64,000 nt of DNA from positions 111,465-175,464 of the forward strand of contig NZ_BMVW01000019.1 of NCBI RefSeq assembly GCF_014650915.1. Direction: 5' to 3'. Shown here one piece after another: positions 55,511 through 64,000 of this stretch. Numbering within the stretch: position 1 is the stretch's first letter; every line of letters begins with the position of its first letter. The DNA comes from Streptomyces poonensis (GTDB taxonomy: Bacteria > Actinomycetota > Actinomycetes > Streptomycetales > Streptomycetaceae). The position numbers were made by a program, and so were the translations under genes. Below the pieces are notes generated by a model. It ran no database searches. It saw only the letters and a program-made list of their open reading frames with translations, and was not told the DNA's origin.

Positions 55511-56737
55511 ATGGGATTCCACGTCGACTCCGAAGCCGGGCGGCTGCGCCGGGTCATCCTGCACCGGCCCGATCTCGAGCTCAAAAGGCTCACCCCCAGC
55601 AACAAGCACGCCCTCCTCTTCGACGACGTGCTGTGGGTGCGCCGGGCGCGCCTGGAGCACGACGGGCTCGCGGACGTGCTGCGCGACCGCGGGGTGACCG
55701 TCCACCTCTTCGGTGACCTGCTCACCGACGTCCTGAGGATCCCGGCCGCGAAGGAACTGATCCTGGACCGGGTCTTCGACGAGAAGGAGTACGGGCCGCT
55801 CGCCACCGACCACCTGAGGGCGGCCTTCGAGGCCCTGCCCACGGGCGAGCTCGCCGAGGCCCTCGTCGGCGGGATGACCAAGCGGGAGTTCCTGGAGGCC
55901 CACGCCGAGCCGACCTCGGTGCGCTTCCACGTCATGGACCTCGACGACTTCCTGCTCGGGCCGCTGCCCAACCACCTGTTCACCCGCGACACCTCCGCCT
56001 GGATATACGACGGGGTCTCGATCAACGCCATGCGCTGGCCGGCGCGGCAGCGCGAGACCGTCCACTTCGAGGCGATCTACCGGCACCACCCGCTGTTCCG
56101 GGACGAGTCCTTCCACGTCTGGTCGGAGGGGCTGGCCGACTACCCGTCCACCATCGAGGGCGGTGACGTGCTGGTCATCGGCAACGGCGCCGTGCTCATC
56201 GGCATGAGCGAGCGGACCACGCCGCAGGCGGTGGAGATGCTCGCGCACAAGCTGTTCGCGGCGGGCTCGGCGCGCACCATCGTGGCGCTGGACATGCCGA
56301 AGCGGCGCGCGTTCATGCACCTCGACACGGTGATGACGATGATCGACGGCGATACGTTCACCCAGTACGCGGGGCTCGGCATGCTCCGCTCGTACACCAT
56401 CGAACCGGGCGCCGGCGACGAGGAGCTCAAGGTCACCGACCATCCGCCGGAGCACATGCACCGTGCGATCGCCGCCGCGCTCGGGCTGACCGAGATCCGG
56501 GTCCTGACCGCCACGCAGGACGTGCACGCGGCGGAGCGGGAGCAGTGGGACGACGGCTGCAACGTCCTCGCGGTCGAACCGGGCGTCGTGATCGCCTACG
56601 AGCGGAACTCCACGACCAACACGCATCTGCGCAAGCAGGGCATCGAGGTGATCGAGATCCCGGGGAGCGAGCTGGGGCGGGGGCGGGGCGGGCCGCGGTG
56701 CATGAGCTGTCCGGTGGAGAGGGACGCCGTGAGCTGA
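55511..56737 (+). CDS. arcA: Arginine deiminase
   Basis: Converts arginine to citrulline and ammonia. The 408-residue protein has the guanidino-group-modifying fold with the family sequences HRPDLELKRLTPSN, FTRDTSAWIYDGV, STIEGGDVLVIGNGAVLIGMSERT, MHLDTVMTMID and the terminal catalytic Cys397 in GGPRCMSCPV. GGATGGAGAC precedes the ATG. Ornithine carbamoyltransferase follows 125 bp later, but with its own strong promoter. Carbamate kinase (arcC) and the arginine/ornithine antiporter are not present. Confidence 0.95.
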   Translation: MGFHVDSEAGRLRRVILHRPDLELKRLTPSNKHALLFDDVLWVRRARLEHDGLADVLRDRGVTVHLFGDLLTDVLRIPAAKELILDRVFDEKEYGPLATDHLRAAFEALPTGELAEALVGGMTKREFLEAHAEPTSVRFHVMDLDDFLLGPLPNHLFTRDTSAWIYDGVSINAMRWPARQRETVHFEAIYRHHPLFRDESFHVWSEGLADYPSTIEGGDVLVIGNGAVLIGMSERTTPQAVEMLAHKLFAAGSARTIVALDMPKRRAFMHLDTVMTMIDGDTFTQYAGLGMLRSYTIEPGAGDEELKVTDHPPEHMHRAIAAALGLTEIRVLTATQDVHAAEREQWDDGCNVLAVEPGVVIAYERNSTTNTHLRKQGIEVIEIPGSELGRGRGGPRCMSCPVERDAVS

Positions 56738-56777
56738 GCCGGCTGAGCGAAAGACCCTGGTGCTGCGGGCCGGGGCC

Positions 56778-56806
56778 TTGCATATAAATGTTAGAGGTCG
56801 TATAGA
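56778..56806 (+). promoter_or_regulatory. Strong promoter upstream of ornithine carbamoyltransferase, with ARG-box-like sequence
   Basis: TTGCAT (56778-56783), a 17-bp spacer and TATAGA (56801-56806) give a near-consensus vegetative promoter in an AT-rich island. CTTGCATATAAATGT overlapping the -35 box shares TTGCATA with Streptomyces ARG boxes, so ArgR could bind here; the match is partial. Confidence 0.72.
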
Positions 56807-56862
56807 CTTCCAGTTCGTTCATTCATCGTCCCACCCCGCCCCCGCGTATTCAGGAGCGCCCC

Positions 56863-57873
56863 ATGGCGACAGTCCCGACCGCCCTCGCCGGCCGCCACTT
56901 CCTCAAGGAGCTGGACTTCACCGAGGAGGAGTTCCGCGGCCTGATCGAGCTGGCCGCCGAGCTCAAGGCCGCCAAGAAGGCCGGGACCGAGACCCCGTAC
57001 CTGCGCGGCCGGAACATCGCGCTGATCTTCGAGAAGACCTCGACCCGTACGCGGTGCGCCTTCGAGGTCGCCGCCGCCGACCAGGGCGCCTCGACGACCT
57101 ACCTCGACCCGTCCGGCTCGCAGATCGGCCACAAGGAGTCCGTGAAGGACACCGCACGGGTGCTCGGCCGGATGTTCGACGCCATCGAGTACCGGGGGGA
57201 CAGCCAGGGACACGTCGAGGAGCTCGCCGCGTACGCGGGCGTGCCCGTCTACAACGGCCTCACCGACGACTGGCACCCCACCCAGATGCTCGCCGACGTG
57301 CTCACCATGACCGAGCACTGCCCCAAGCCGCTGACGGAGACCGCCTTCGCGTACCTCGGCGACGCGCGCTTCAACATGGGCAACTCCTACCTGGTCACCG
57401 GTGCGCTCCTCGGCATGGACGTACGGATCGTCGCCCCCGAGGCCTACTGGCCCGCCGAGGACGTCGTCACCCACGCCCGCAAGCTCGCCGAGACCAGCGG
57501 CGCCCGCATCACCCTCACCGAGGACGTGGCCGAGGGCGTCCGCGACACCGACTTCGTCGCCACCGACGTGTGGGTCTCCATGGGCGAGCCCAAGGAGGTC
57601 TGGGCCGAGCGGATCGCCGCCCTCTCCCCGTACGCCGTGACCATGGACGTGCTGCGGGCCACCGGCAACCCGGACGTGAAGTTCCTGCACTGCCTGCCGG
57701 CCTTCCATGACCTCGGCACCAAGGTCGGCCGCGAGATCCACGAGACGTACGGCCTGGACTCGCTGGAGGTCACGGACGAGGTCTTCGAGTCGCCGCACTC
57801 CGTGGTCTTCGACGAGGCGGAGAACCGCCTGCACACGATCAAGGCGGTCCTGGTGGCGACGCTGGGCCGCTAG
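56863..57873 (+). CDS. arcB: Ornithine carbamoyltransferase
   Basis: Interconverts ornithine plus carbamoyl phosphate and citrulline. The 336-residue protein has the carbamoyl-phosphate loop STRTR (60-64), DDWHPTQMLADVLT, the ornithine-binding SMG, and HCLPAFHD near 276. The length, the long N-terminus and the adjacency to arginine deiminase favour the catabolic ArcB type over biosynthetic ArgF, though the enzymes are hard to separate by sequence. GGAGCG precedes the ATG. Its TAG shares the palindrome CTAG with the stop of the convergent gene. Confidence 0.92.
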   Translation: MATVPTALAGRHFLKELDFTEEEFRGLIELAAELKAAKKAGTETPYLRGRNIALIFEKTSTRTRCAFEVAAADQGASTTYLDPSGSQIGHKESVKDTARVLGRMFDAIEYRGDSQGHVEELAAYAGVPVYNGLTDDWHPTQMLADVLTMTEHCPKPLTETAFAYLGDARFNMGNSYLVTGALLGMDVRIVAPEAYWPAEDVVTHARKLAETSGARITLTEDVAEGVRDTDFVATDVWVSMGEPKEVWAERIAALSPYAVTMDVLRATGNPDVKFLHCLPAFHDLGTKVGREIHETYGLDSLEVTDEVFESPHSVVFDEAENRLHTIKAVLVATLGR

Positions 57874-58823
57874 CCGGACCCGTCGGCCTGTCCGACGGTC
57901 ACGGTGCGGGATCCCGGAGTGAAGGCGTCGAAGGACTGTTCCCAGGACACGGCGGGCCAGTGGTACGTCACACGGCCCTCGGAGGGCCGGTAATGGGCGG
58001 TGTAGACGGTTCCCAACCACTCGTCGTACGCGTACTGATACAGCGGTGGCTTCAGCATCGCCGCCACGTCCGTGCCCATCGCGCGTACGGTCCTCAACCG
58101 CTCCTGGGTACGGGAGAACCGTTCCTGCTCGTCGGGCACCGGCAGGTGCTGGTGGTTGGCGGCGCAGGCGTCCGGTGCCTCGGTCAGCGGGATGTCCGGC
58201 CCCACGAACACCGTCACCGCCCGGTCGGAGTCGACGAGGGTGACGTTCTGCGGGATCGCGATCGGCAGGGATCTGAGCCTGCCGATCGCCTCGTCGACGG
58301 TGTCGCAGGTCTCCAGCAGGTAGCGCAGCACGAGGGGAACCGCGAAGCCGGTGCCGTGGACGTATCGCCCGCCGAAGGTGAGCGAGATCGCGAGCCCGGC
58401 GTCGTTCATCCCGTCCAGCAGGCCCCAGCCCGCCTCCTGCATACCGATCACCGGGCGGAGGAAGTGCGAGGAGGCGATGGTGCTCTCGCACGCGTCGGGG
58501 TGGTAGTCGTAGTTGCGCAGCAAGGTGCCGTCGCGGCCGATCTGGGTGCAGCCCGAGAAGAACGGCCGCAGCGCCGTGAGGGTGAGGAAGGTGTCCCCTC
58601 CGGGCCGGTCCAGCTGACCGGCGAGCCGGTCCAGCACCGGAACCAGCTCCGGCATGTGCGTCTCGAACAGCTCCCGCGCGCGGTCCGCGCCCTCCGGGGT
58701 CCGGCCCTCCTCGGTCAGCCATCCCTCCGCGACCGGCCACAGGGGCTGTGCGTGGGCGGCCCAGCGTCCGTCGCCGCCGTCACCGACCTCGATGGCGCGG
58801 AAGGTCATCTGCTGCCGGCTCAT
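57870..58823 (-). CDS. C45-family (acyltransferase/linear-amide hydrolase) NTN-type protein
   Basis: A 317-residue protein of the C45 / acyl-CoA:6-aminopenicillanate acyltransferase superfamily. In family members a Cys becomes the N-terminal nucleophile after self-cleavage; here the candidate is Cys92 in FFSGCTQIGRDGTLLRNYDYHP. The rest shows the NTN features EAGWGLLDGMNDAGLAISLTFGGR and ANHQHLP. The natural amide substrate is unknown. There is no signal peptide. It is convergent with arcB, overlapping by the four bases CTAG. Confidence 0.8.
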   Translation of the reverse strand: MSRQQMTFRAIEVGDGGDGRWAAHAQPLWPVAEGWLTEEGRTPEGADRARELFETHMPELVPVLDRLAGQLDRPGGDTFLTLTALRPFFSGCTQIGRDGTLLRNYDYHPDACESTIASSHFLRPVIGMQEAGWGLLDGMNDAGLAISLTFGGRYVHGTGFAVPLVLRYLLETCDTVDEAIGRLRSLPIAIPQNVTLVDSDRAVTVFVGPDIPLTEAPDACAANHQHLPVPDEQERFSRTQERLRTVRAMGTDVAAMLKPPLYQYAYDEWLGTVYTAHYRPSEGRVTYHWPAVSWEQSFDAFTPGSRTVTVGQADGSG

Positions 58824-58936
58824 GGCTGCTGCTCCTTTACGACGGACGTCGGGTGGGATGTCGGCAACCTAGCGACATCTCGAGGTGGTGCACCAGAGCG
58901 GCGGAGCGGAAGAGCAGGGGAGCGGCAGAGCACCCG

Positions 58937-59401
58937 CTAACGGTTCCGGTGCGCGTCCTCCCGCCGCCGTACCGGCGCCACCGGCAGCCGGAACCACACC
59001 GCCTTGCCCGACGGGGTGGGCCGGTGGCCGCAGGACGAGCTGAGGGCGCGGATGAGGAGCAGGCCGCGCCCGTGCTCCTCCCAGGGGTCGGGCTCCTCGG
59101 TGACCGGCTGGGTGAGGTCGCCGGGCGGGGCCGGGTCCGGGTCGTGGACCTCGACCCGGCAGCCGGTCGGCAGCAGCTCCACGACCAGCTCTATCGGCGC
59201 GCGGCCCGCCGTGTGCTCCACGGCGTTGGCGACGAGCTCGGCGGTCAGCAGCTCCGCCGTGTCGCTGTCGGCCGCGGGCTGCCGCTCGGTCAGCGCCGTG
59301 CGGACCAGCGCCCGGGCGACGGGCACGGCCGCGGTCGTGTGCGGCAGCGCGATGCGCCAGGAGGCGGGTGTCGGGGGTTCGTGCAAGGCGGGTCCGTTCA
59401 T
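58937..59401 (-). CDS. ATP-binding protein, anti-sigma-factor-type HATPase
   Basis: A 154-residue SpoIIAB/RsbW-like HATPase_c domain, probably a serine kinase that sequesters a sigma factor or an antagonist. The N-box reads LLTAELVANAVEHTAG, the G1 region VEVHDPDPAPPG, and the G2 EEHGRGLLLIRALSSSCGHRPT. Streptomyces encode dozens; the partner is not adjacent here. ATG at 59401. It is divergent from the enoyl-CoA hydratase gene; the 273-bp spacer (59402-59674) shows a direct repeat GGCAGGCACGGCA near 59603-59631 and no gene. Confidence 0.88.
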   Translation of the reverse strand: MNGPALHEPPTPASWRIALPHTTAAVPVARALVRTALTERQPAADSDTAELLTAELVANAVEHTAGRAPIELVVELLPTGCRVEVHDPDPAPPGDLTQPVTEEPDPWEEHGRGLLLIRALSSSCGHRPTPSGKAVWFRLPVAPVRRREDAHRNR

Positions 59402-59674
59402 CAGCAGGCTGTCCTGCTTTCAACTTCAGGAATGGTACGGGTCGGCTCACCTCTACCGACGCACGGCCCCGGGCCAGCGCGCCCGCCGTTACGGGGCTGT
59501 CGCGCAGGCGTGACCGTGTGACGGGCGCCGGCCGCACCGGAGCAGGGTTGTCGCGGCCTCATGACGACAGTCACAGACGGGTGATAGCTTCATGAGGTAG
59601 CCCGGCAGGCACGGCATCCGGCAGGCACGGCAACTGCCCCGTGGCCTGTCCCGTGTCGGAGGAGGCCACCCCTC

Positions 59675-60502
59675 ATGAGTCCCTTCACCGGCTCCGCCGC
59701 CCGCACCTCCGACTGGCGCCATCTGCGGTGCGCCGTCGCCGACGGCGTCGCCACGGTCACCCTCGCCCGCCCCGGGAAACTCAACGCGCTCACCTTCGGC
59801 GCCTACGCCGACCTGCGCGACCTGCTCGCCGAGCTGTCCCGGGAGCGGACCGTGCGCGCCCTGGTGCTGGCCGGGGAGGGGCGCGGCTTCTGCTCCGGCG
59901 GCGACGTCGACGAGATCATCGGCGCCACCCTCGCCATGGACACCGCGTCGCTCCTCGACTTCAACCGGATGACCGGCCAGGTCGTCCGCGCGATCCGGGA
60001 GTGCCCGTTCCCGGTGGTCGCCGCCGTGCACGGAGTGGCCGCGGGCGCGGGCGCGGTCCTGGCGCTGGCCGCCGACTTCCGGGTCGCCGATCCCAGCGCC
60101 CGGTTCGCCTTCCTCTTCACCCGGGTCGGCCTGTCCGGCGGCGACATGGGCGCCGCCTATCTGCTGCCCCGGGTCGTCGGCCTCGGGCACGCCACCCGGC
60201 TGCTCATGCTCGGCGAGTCGGTGCGCGCCGCCGAGGCCGAGCGGATCGGGCTGATCAGCCTGCTGACGGACGAGGACAGCGCCGACGAGGCCGCGCACGA
60301 ACTGGCCCGCCGGCTGGCCGAGGGCCCGGCACTGGCGTACGCCCAGACGAAGGCCCTGCTCACCGCCGAACTGGACATGCCGCTCGCCGCCGCCGTGGAA
60401 CTCGACGCCGCGACCCAGGCACTCCTCATGAACGGGGAGGACTACGCCGAGTTCCACGCCGCGTTCAGCGAGAAGCGGGCGCCCAAGTGGCAGGGGCGGT
60501 GA
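59675..60502 (+). CDS. Enoyl-CoA hydratase/isomerase family protein
   Basis: A 275-residue crotonase-fold enzyme. The oxyanion-hole segments are GEGRGFCSGGDVDEI and VHGVAAGAGAVLALAADFRVA; the acidic catalytic position lies in FLFTRVGLSGGDMGAAYLLPR, where Gly-Gly-Asp is seen in place of the usual paired Glu context. This suggests a specialised member and not a fatty-acid hydratase. GGAGGAGG precedes the ATG. The stop overlaps the GTG of the aryl-CoA monooxygenase by four bases, so the two work in one pathway, likely degradation of an aromatic CoA ester. Confidence 0.87.
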   Translation: MSPFTGSAARTSDWRHLRCAVADGVATVTLARPGKLNALTFGAYADLRDLLAELSRERTVRALVLAGEGRGFCSGGDVDEIIGATLAMDTASLLDFNRMTGQVVRAIRECPFPVVAAVHGVAAGAGAVLALAADFRVADPSARFAFLFTRVGLSGGDMGAAYLLPRVVGLGHATRLLMLGESVRAAEAERIGLISLLTDEDSADEAAHELARRLAEGPALAYAQTKALLTAELDMPLAAAVELDAATQALLMNGEDYAEFHAAFSEKRAPKWQGR

Positions 60503-62805
60503 CCGGGGTGGCCACGCGGCAGTCCCCGCCTCGGCCTCTCCACGTCGCCGTCGTCGGCGGCGGCCCCGGCGGCCTCTACGCCGCCGCCCTGCTCAAGCGG
60601 CTCGACCCCGCCCGGCGGATCACCGTCTGGGAACGCAACGCCCCGGACGACACCTTCGGCTTCGGCGTCGTGCTGTCCGACGAGACGCTCGGCGGCATCG
60701 AGCACGCCGACCCGGTCGTGTACGCGGCGCTGAGCGGCGAGTTCGTGCGCTGGGACGACATCGACATCGTGCACCGGGGCGTGCGCCACACCTGCGGCGG
60801 CCACGGCTTCGCCGCGCTCGGCCGGCGGCGGCTGCTGGAGATCCTCCATGAACGGTGCCGTGCGCTCGGCGTGGACCTGCGGTTCCGTACCCAGGCACCG
60901 CACCCGTCGCTGCTCGCCCGAACCCACGACCTCGTCATCGCGGCCGACGGCGTGCACAGCACCACCCGCGAGACGTACGCGCGCGAGTTCCGCCCCACCG
61001 TCGAGGACCACCGCTGCCGCTACCTCTGGCTCGCCGCCGACTTCGCCTTCGACGCCTTCCGGTTCGAGATCGCCGAGACGGAACACGGCGTGACGCAGCT
61101 CCACGGCTACCCGTACGCGACCGACGCCTCCACGGTCGTCGTCGAGATGCGCGACGAGGTGTGGCGGGCGGCCGGCTTCGCGGACATGGACGTACGGGAG
61201 TCGGCCGACCGGTGCGCGAAGATTTTCACGGACGCCCTCGGCGGACGGCCGCTGAGGGCCGGTACGTCCACGTGGACCACCTTCCGCACCGTCGTCAACG
61301 CGCACTGGTCCCACGGCAACGTCGTTCTGCTCGGCGACGCCGCCCACACCGCGCACTTCTCCATCGGCTCCGGCACCAAGCTCGCCGTCGAGGACGCTCT
61401 CGCCCTCGCCGCCTGCCTGGAGGAACACCCCACCGTCGCCGAGGCGCTCACCGCGTACGAGGAGGAGCGGCGCCCCGTCGTCGCCTCCACCCAGCGCGCG
61501 GCCCGGGCCAGCCTGGAGTGGTTCGAGGAGCTGCGGCTCCATCTGGACCAGCCCTCCCGCCGGTTCGCCTTCAACCTCCTCACCCGCAGCCGTCGCGTCA
61601 CCCACGACAACCTGCGGCTGCGCGACGCCCGGTTCACCGCGGCCGTGGAGCGCGAGTTCGGCTGCCCGCCCGGCACGCCCCCGATGTTCACGCCGTTCCG
61701 GCTGCGCGGACTGACCCTGCGCAACCGCGTCGTCGTCTCGCCCATGGACATGTACGCGGCGGTGGACGGCGTCCCCGGCGACTTCCATCTCGTCCACCTG
61801 GGCGCGCGGGCCCTCGGCGGCGCCGGACTGGTCATGACCGAGATGGTGTGCGTCAGCCCGCAGGGCCGGATCACCCCGGGCTGCGCCGGACTGTGGTCGC
61901 ACCGGCAGGCTGAGGCATGGCGCCGCGTCGTGACGTTCGCGCACCGGCACGCACCGGGCACCGCGATCGGCGTCCAGCTCGGCCACTCCGGCCGCAAGGG
62001 CTCCACCAAGCTGATGTGGGAGGGCATGGACGAGCCCCTGGACGACGGCAACTGGCCGCTCGTGGCCGCGTCCCCGCTCCCGTACACCCCGCGCAGCCAG
62101 ACCCCCCGCGAGCTCACCCGCGCCCAGCTGACCGACCTGCGCGAGGAGTTCACGGCGGCCGCGTGGCGCGCCGCGCGCTGCGGCTTCGACCTCCTCGAAC
62201 TCCACTGCGCCCACGGCTATCTGCTCTCCGGCTTCCTCTCCCCGCTCACCAACCGGCGCACCGACCGGTACGGCGGCTCCCTGGAGCGCCGGCTCCGCTT
62301 CCCGCTGGAGGTGTTCGACGCGGTGCGCTCGGTGTGGCCGGAGGAGAGGCCCATGACCGTCCGTATCTCCGCCACCGACTGGGCCGACGGCGGCACCACC
62401 GCCGAGGACGCCGTGGAGATCGCCCGCGCCTTCGCCGCGCACGGCGCCGACGCGATCGACGTGTCCACCGGCCAGGTCGTCGCCGGCGAACGCCCCGCGT
62501 ACGGGCGCTCGTACCAGACCCCCTTCGCGGACCGCATCCGCCACGAGGCGGGCGTCCCGGTGATCGCCGTCGGCGCGATCTCCTCCTGGGACGACGTCAA
62601 CTCCCTGATCCTCGCCGGTCGCACGGACCTGTGCGCGCTCGCCCGCCCGCACCTGTACGACCCGCACTGGACCCTGCACGCGGCGGCCGAGCAGGGTTAC
62701 GAGGGACCGGGCGTGGTCTGGCCCGCGCCCTACCGGGCCGGCAGCCGCCGCCCCCGCACCGGACGCACGGACGCCCCCAGGCCCCGCCTGACGCTCGGGG
62801 GCTGA
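60499..62805 (+). CDS. Bifunctional aryl-CoA monooxygenase/reductase (salicylyl-CoA 5-hydroxylase or 2-aminobenzoyl-CoA monooxygenase type)
   Basis: A 768-residue fusion. The N-terminal FAD monooxygenase (about 12-385) has VVGGGPGGLYAAALLKR, the DG motif AADGVHSTTRE and GDAAHTAHFSIGSGTKLAVEDA. The C-terminal old-yellow-enzyme domain (about 395-745) has MFTPFRLRGLTLRNRVVVSPM, GVQLGHSGRKG, LHCAHGYLLSGFLSP and RTDRYGGSLERR. The same architecture occurs in SdgC-like salicylyl-CoA 5-hydroxylases and in 2-aminobenzoyl-CoA monooxygenase/reductase; the sequence alone does not separate them. The GTG start lies inside the hydratase stop. No CoA ligase or gentisate dioxygenase gene is in the window. Confidence 0.9.
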   Translation: MTGVATRQSPPRPLHVAVVGGGPGGLYAAALLKRLDPARRITVWERNAPDDTFGFGVVLSDETLGGIEHADPVVYAALSGEFVRWDDIDIVHRGVRHTCGGHGFAALGRRRLLEILHERCRALGVDLRFRTQAPHPSLLARTHDLVIAADGVHSTTRETYAREFRPTVEDHRCRYLWLAADFAFDAFRFEIAETEHGVTQLHGYPYATDASTVVVEMRDEVWRAAGFADMDVRESADRCAKIFTDALGGRPLRAGTSTWTTFRTVVNAHWSHGNVVLLGDAAHTAHFSIGSGTKLAVEDALALAACLEEHPTVAEALTAYEEERRPVVASTQRAARASLEWFEELRLHLDQPSRRFAFNLLTRSRRVTHDNLRLRDARFTAAVEREFGCPPGTPPMFTPFRLRGLTLRNRVVVSPMDMYAAVDGVPGDFHLVHLGARALGGAGLVMTEMVCVSPQGRITPGCAGLWSHRQAEAWRRVVTFAHRHAPGTAIGVQLGHSGRKGSTKLMWEGMDEPLDDGNWPLVAASPLPYTPRSQTPRELTRAQLTDLREEFTAAAWRAARCGFDLLELHCAHGYLLSGFLSPLTNRRTDRYGGSLERRLRFPLEVFDAVRSVWPEERPMTVRISATDWADGGTTAEDAVEIARAFAAHGADAIDVSTGQVVAGERPAYGRSYQTPFADRIRHEAGVPVIAVGAISSWDDVNSLILAGRTDLCALARPHLYDPHWTLHAAAEQGYEGPGVVWPAPYRAGSRRPRTGRTDAPRPRLTLGG

Positions 62806-62831
62806 GGGCGCCGTGCACAGTACCGCGCGGT

Positions 62832-64000
62832 CTACGGCAGCTCGGCCATGCCCGCCGTCAGCGTGGCGCCGTCCGCCGGGTCGACGAGGAGGAACGCGCC
62901 CGTGCGGCGTACGTGCGCGTAGTCGTCGAGCGCCAGCGGCTCGGCGGTGCGCAGGGTGATCCGGCCCAGGTCGTTCGCGGACAGCTCCGCCGCACCGACG
63001 GTCCCGTCAAGGTTCTTGACGATCGCCTGCACGGTCCGCGTGGTGTGCCGGACGAGCACCCGGTCACCGACCTTCAGCGGACGCTCGGCCAGATGGCACA
63101 CGGCGGCCCGGACGTCCTGCGTCAGCGCGGGTACATCGGCCCCGGCGGTGATCATGTCGCCGCGCGACACGTCCCGCTGGTCGGCCAGGCGCAGGCTGAC
63201 CGACTGCGGCGCGTACGCCGCCGAGGCCGGCTCGCCCAGTACGTCGATGCCGGCGATCCGGGACGTCTCGCCCGAGGGATGGATCGACACCCGGTCGCCC
63301 ACCCGCAGCACGCCCGACACCAGCTGGCCCGCGTAGTGCCGGTCCTCGCCGTGCCGGATCACGTACTGCACCGGGAAGCGTGCCGGGGCGTCCAGGGGCT
63401 CGGCGCCGACGGGCACCGTCTCCAGGTGCTCCAGCAGCGCCGGGCCCGCGTACCAGGACATGTGAGCCGAGCGCTCGACGACGTTGTCGCCCGCGAGCGC
63501 GGACACCGGGACGGGGGTGAAGCCGGGCAGCCCCAGCTTCGCGGCGTGACCGGCGAAGTCCTCGACGATCCGGTCGAACTCCTCCTCCGCGTAGCCGACG
63601 AGGTCCATCTTGTTGACGGCGAGGACGATGTGGGGGACGCGGAGGAGGGCGGCGATGGCGGCGTGGCGGCGGGTCTGTTCGACGACGCCGTTGCGGGCGT
63701 CGACGAGGATGACCGTGAGCTCGGCGGTGGAGGCGCCGGTGACCATGTTGCGGGTGTACTGCACGTGGCCGGGGGTGTCGGCCAGGATGAAGCGGCGGCG
63801 GGGCGTGGCGAAGTAGCGGTAGGCCACGTCGATGGTGATGCCCTGCTCGCGTTCGGCGCGCAGGCCGTCGGTGAGGAGGGCCAGGTCGGGGCCTTCCTGG
63901 CCGCGGCCGGCGGAGGCGCGTTCCACGGCCTCCAACTGGTCGGCGAGGACCGACTTGGAGTCGTGGAGCAGGCGGCCGACGAGGGTGGACTTGCCGTCGT
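62832..64000 (-). CDS. cysN: Sulfate adenylyltransferase subunit 1 (CysN), 5' end beyond the window
   Basis: GTPase subunit of ATP sulfurylase in assimilatory sulfate activation. The visible part reads, from the right edge, DDGKSTLVGRLLHDSKSVL (end of the P-loop), then GITIDVAYRYFATPRRRF, DTPGHVQYTRNM, VNKMDLVGY, and the EF-Tu-like beta-barrel domains, ending ATLTAGMAELP. The GTP-binding start of the protein, perhaps 20-30 residues, lies outside. The preceding cysD gene would be to the right. It is convergent with the aryl-CoA monooxygenase gene (26-bp gap). Confidence 0.93.
   Translation of the reverse strand, partial: DGKSTLVGRLLHDSKSVLADQLEAVERASAGRGQEGPDLALLTDGLRAEREQGITIDVAYRYFATPRRRFILADTPGHVQYTRNMVTGASTAELTVILVDARNGVVEQTRRHAAIAALLRVPHIVLAVNKMDLVGYAEEEFDRIVEDFAGHAAKLGLPGFTPVPVSALAGDNVVERSAHMSWYAGPALLEHLETVPVGAEPLDAPARFPVQYVIRHGEDRHYAGQLVSGVLRVGDRVSIHPSGETSRIAGIDVLGEPASAAYAPQSVSLRLADQRDVSRGDMITAGADVPALTQDVRAAVCHLAERPLKVGDRVLVRHTTRTVQAIVKNLDGTVGAAELSANDLGRITLRTAEPLALDDYAHVRRTGAFLLVDPADGATLTAGMAELP

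Noticed and set aside
60442..62679. A 745-codon minus-strand frame
   Set aside because: Antisense to the aryl-CoA monooxygenase/reductase, which has two complete catalytic domains.

Overview
The window is a high-G+C actinobacterial chromosome segment, almost certainly Streptomyces. Evidence: very GC-rich third codon positions, many GTG starts, ATGA/GTGA stop-start overlaps, and a run of genes typical of the genus (ptsH, patA-type acetyltransferase, sepH, Fe-S ferrochelatase, cutRS, DUF4193, DUF3710, kdpDE, the SepF paralogue sflB). No rRNA, tRNA, CRISPR, phage or IS element was seen.

Layout. (1) 1-33.6 kb reads as a conserved core: HPr, PatA-like enzyme, DUF5998, a phosphodiesterase/phosphatase, thymidine kinase, VOC protein, sulfurtransferase, SepH, a two-TM protein, an MFS/FAD-oxidase pair, ferrochelatase, inositol monophosphatase, CutR/CutS, DUF4193, thioesterase-dut-DUF3710, a secreted polysaccharide lyase, KdpD/KdpE, OB-fold and DUF3159 proteins, two TrkA (RCK) proteins, a KimA-like permease and an RNA (uracil-5) methyltransferase. 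The 23.7-32.2 kb stretch is potassium-themed. (2) 33.7-46.3 kb looks more accessory: an AraC regulator, an iron-siderophore ABC system (ATPase, lipoprotein, fused double permease) with a C39-like cysteine peptidase, an acetate kinase homologue, a beta-hydroxyacid dehydrogenase, a STAS protein, small membrane proteins, WrbA and a frameshifted TetR gene. (3) 46.4-64 kb: SflB, an unusual AAA-type ATPase, a MazG-like protein, DUF6099, an F420-type LLM oxidoreductase, the Hen1-Pnkp RNA-repair operon, arginine deiminase plus ornithine carbamoyltransferase, a C45-type hydrolase, an anti-sigma-type ATPase, an enoyl-CoA hydratase coupled to a two-domain aryl-CoA monooxygenase/reductase, and cysN cut by the right edge.

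Regulation readable from the DNA: DasR-type sites upstream of ptsH and inside the promoter of the polysaccharide lyase (a perfect copy of the Streptomyces chitinase 12-mer); an identical 15-mer resembling half an iron box upstream of both ferrochelatase/MFS and the siderophore operon; matching 15-bp operator-like sequences on both sides of the broken tetR; and several strong hairpin terminators.

The least expected pattern is a set of short intergenic tandem repeats (units of 5, 9, 12, 16, 17, 17 and 18 bp) scattered from 7.9 to 55.5 kb. One of them repeats the ribosome-binding site and GTG start of the siderophore permease several times in frame. I did not find a clearly new multi-gene system. 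The best candidates for novelty are this repeated start region, the peptidase attached to the siderophore operon, and the lyase under a chitinase-type operator.
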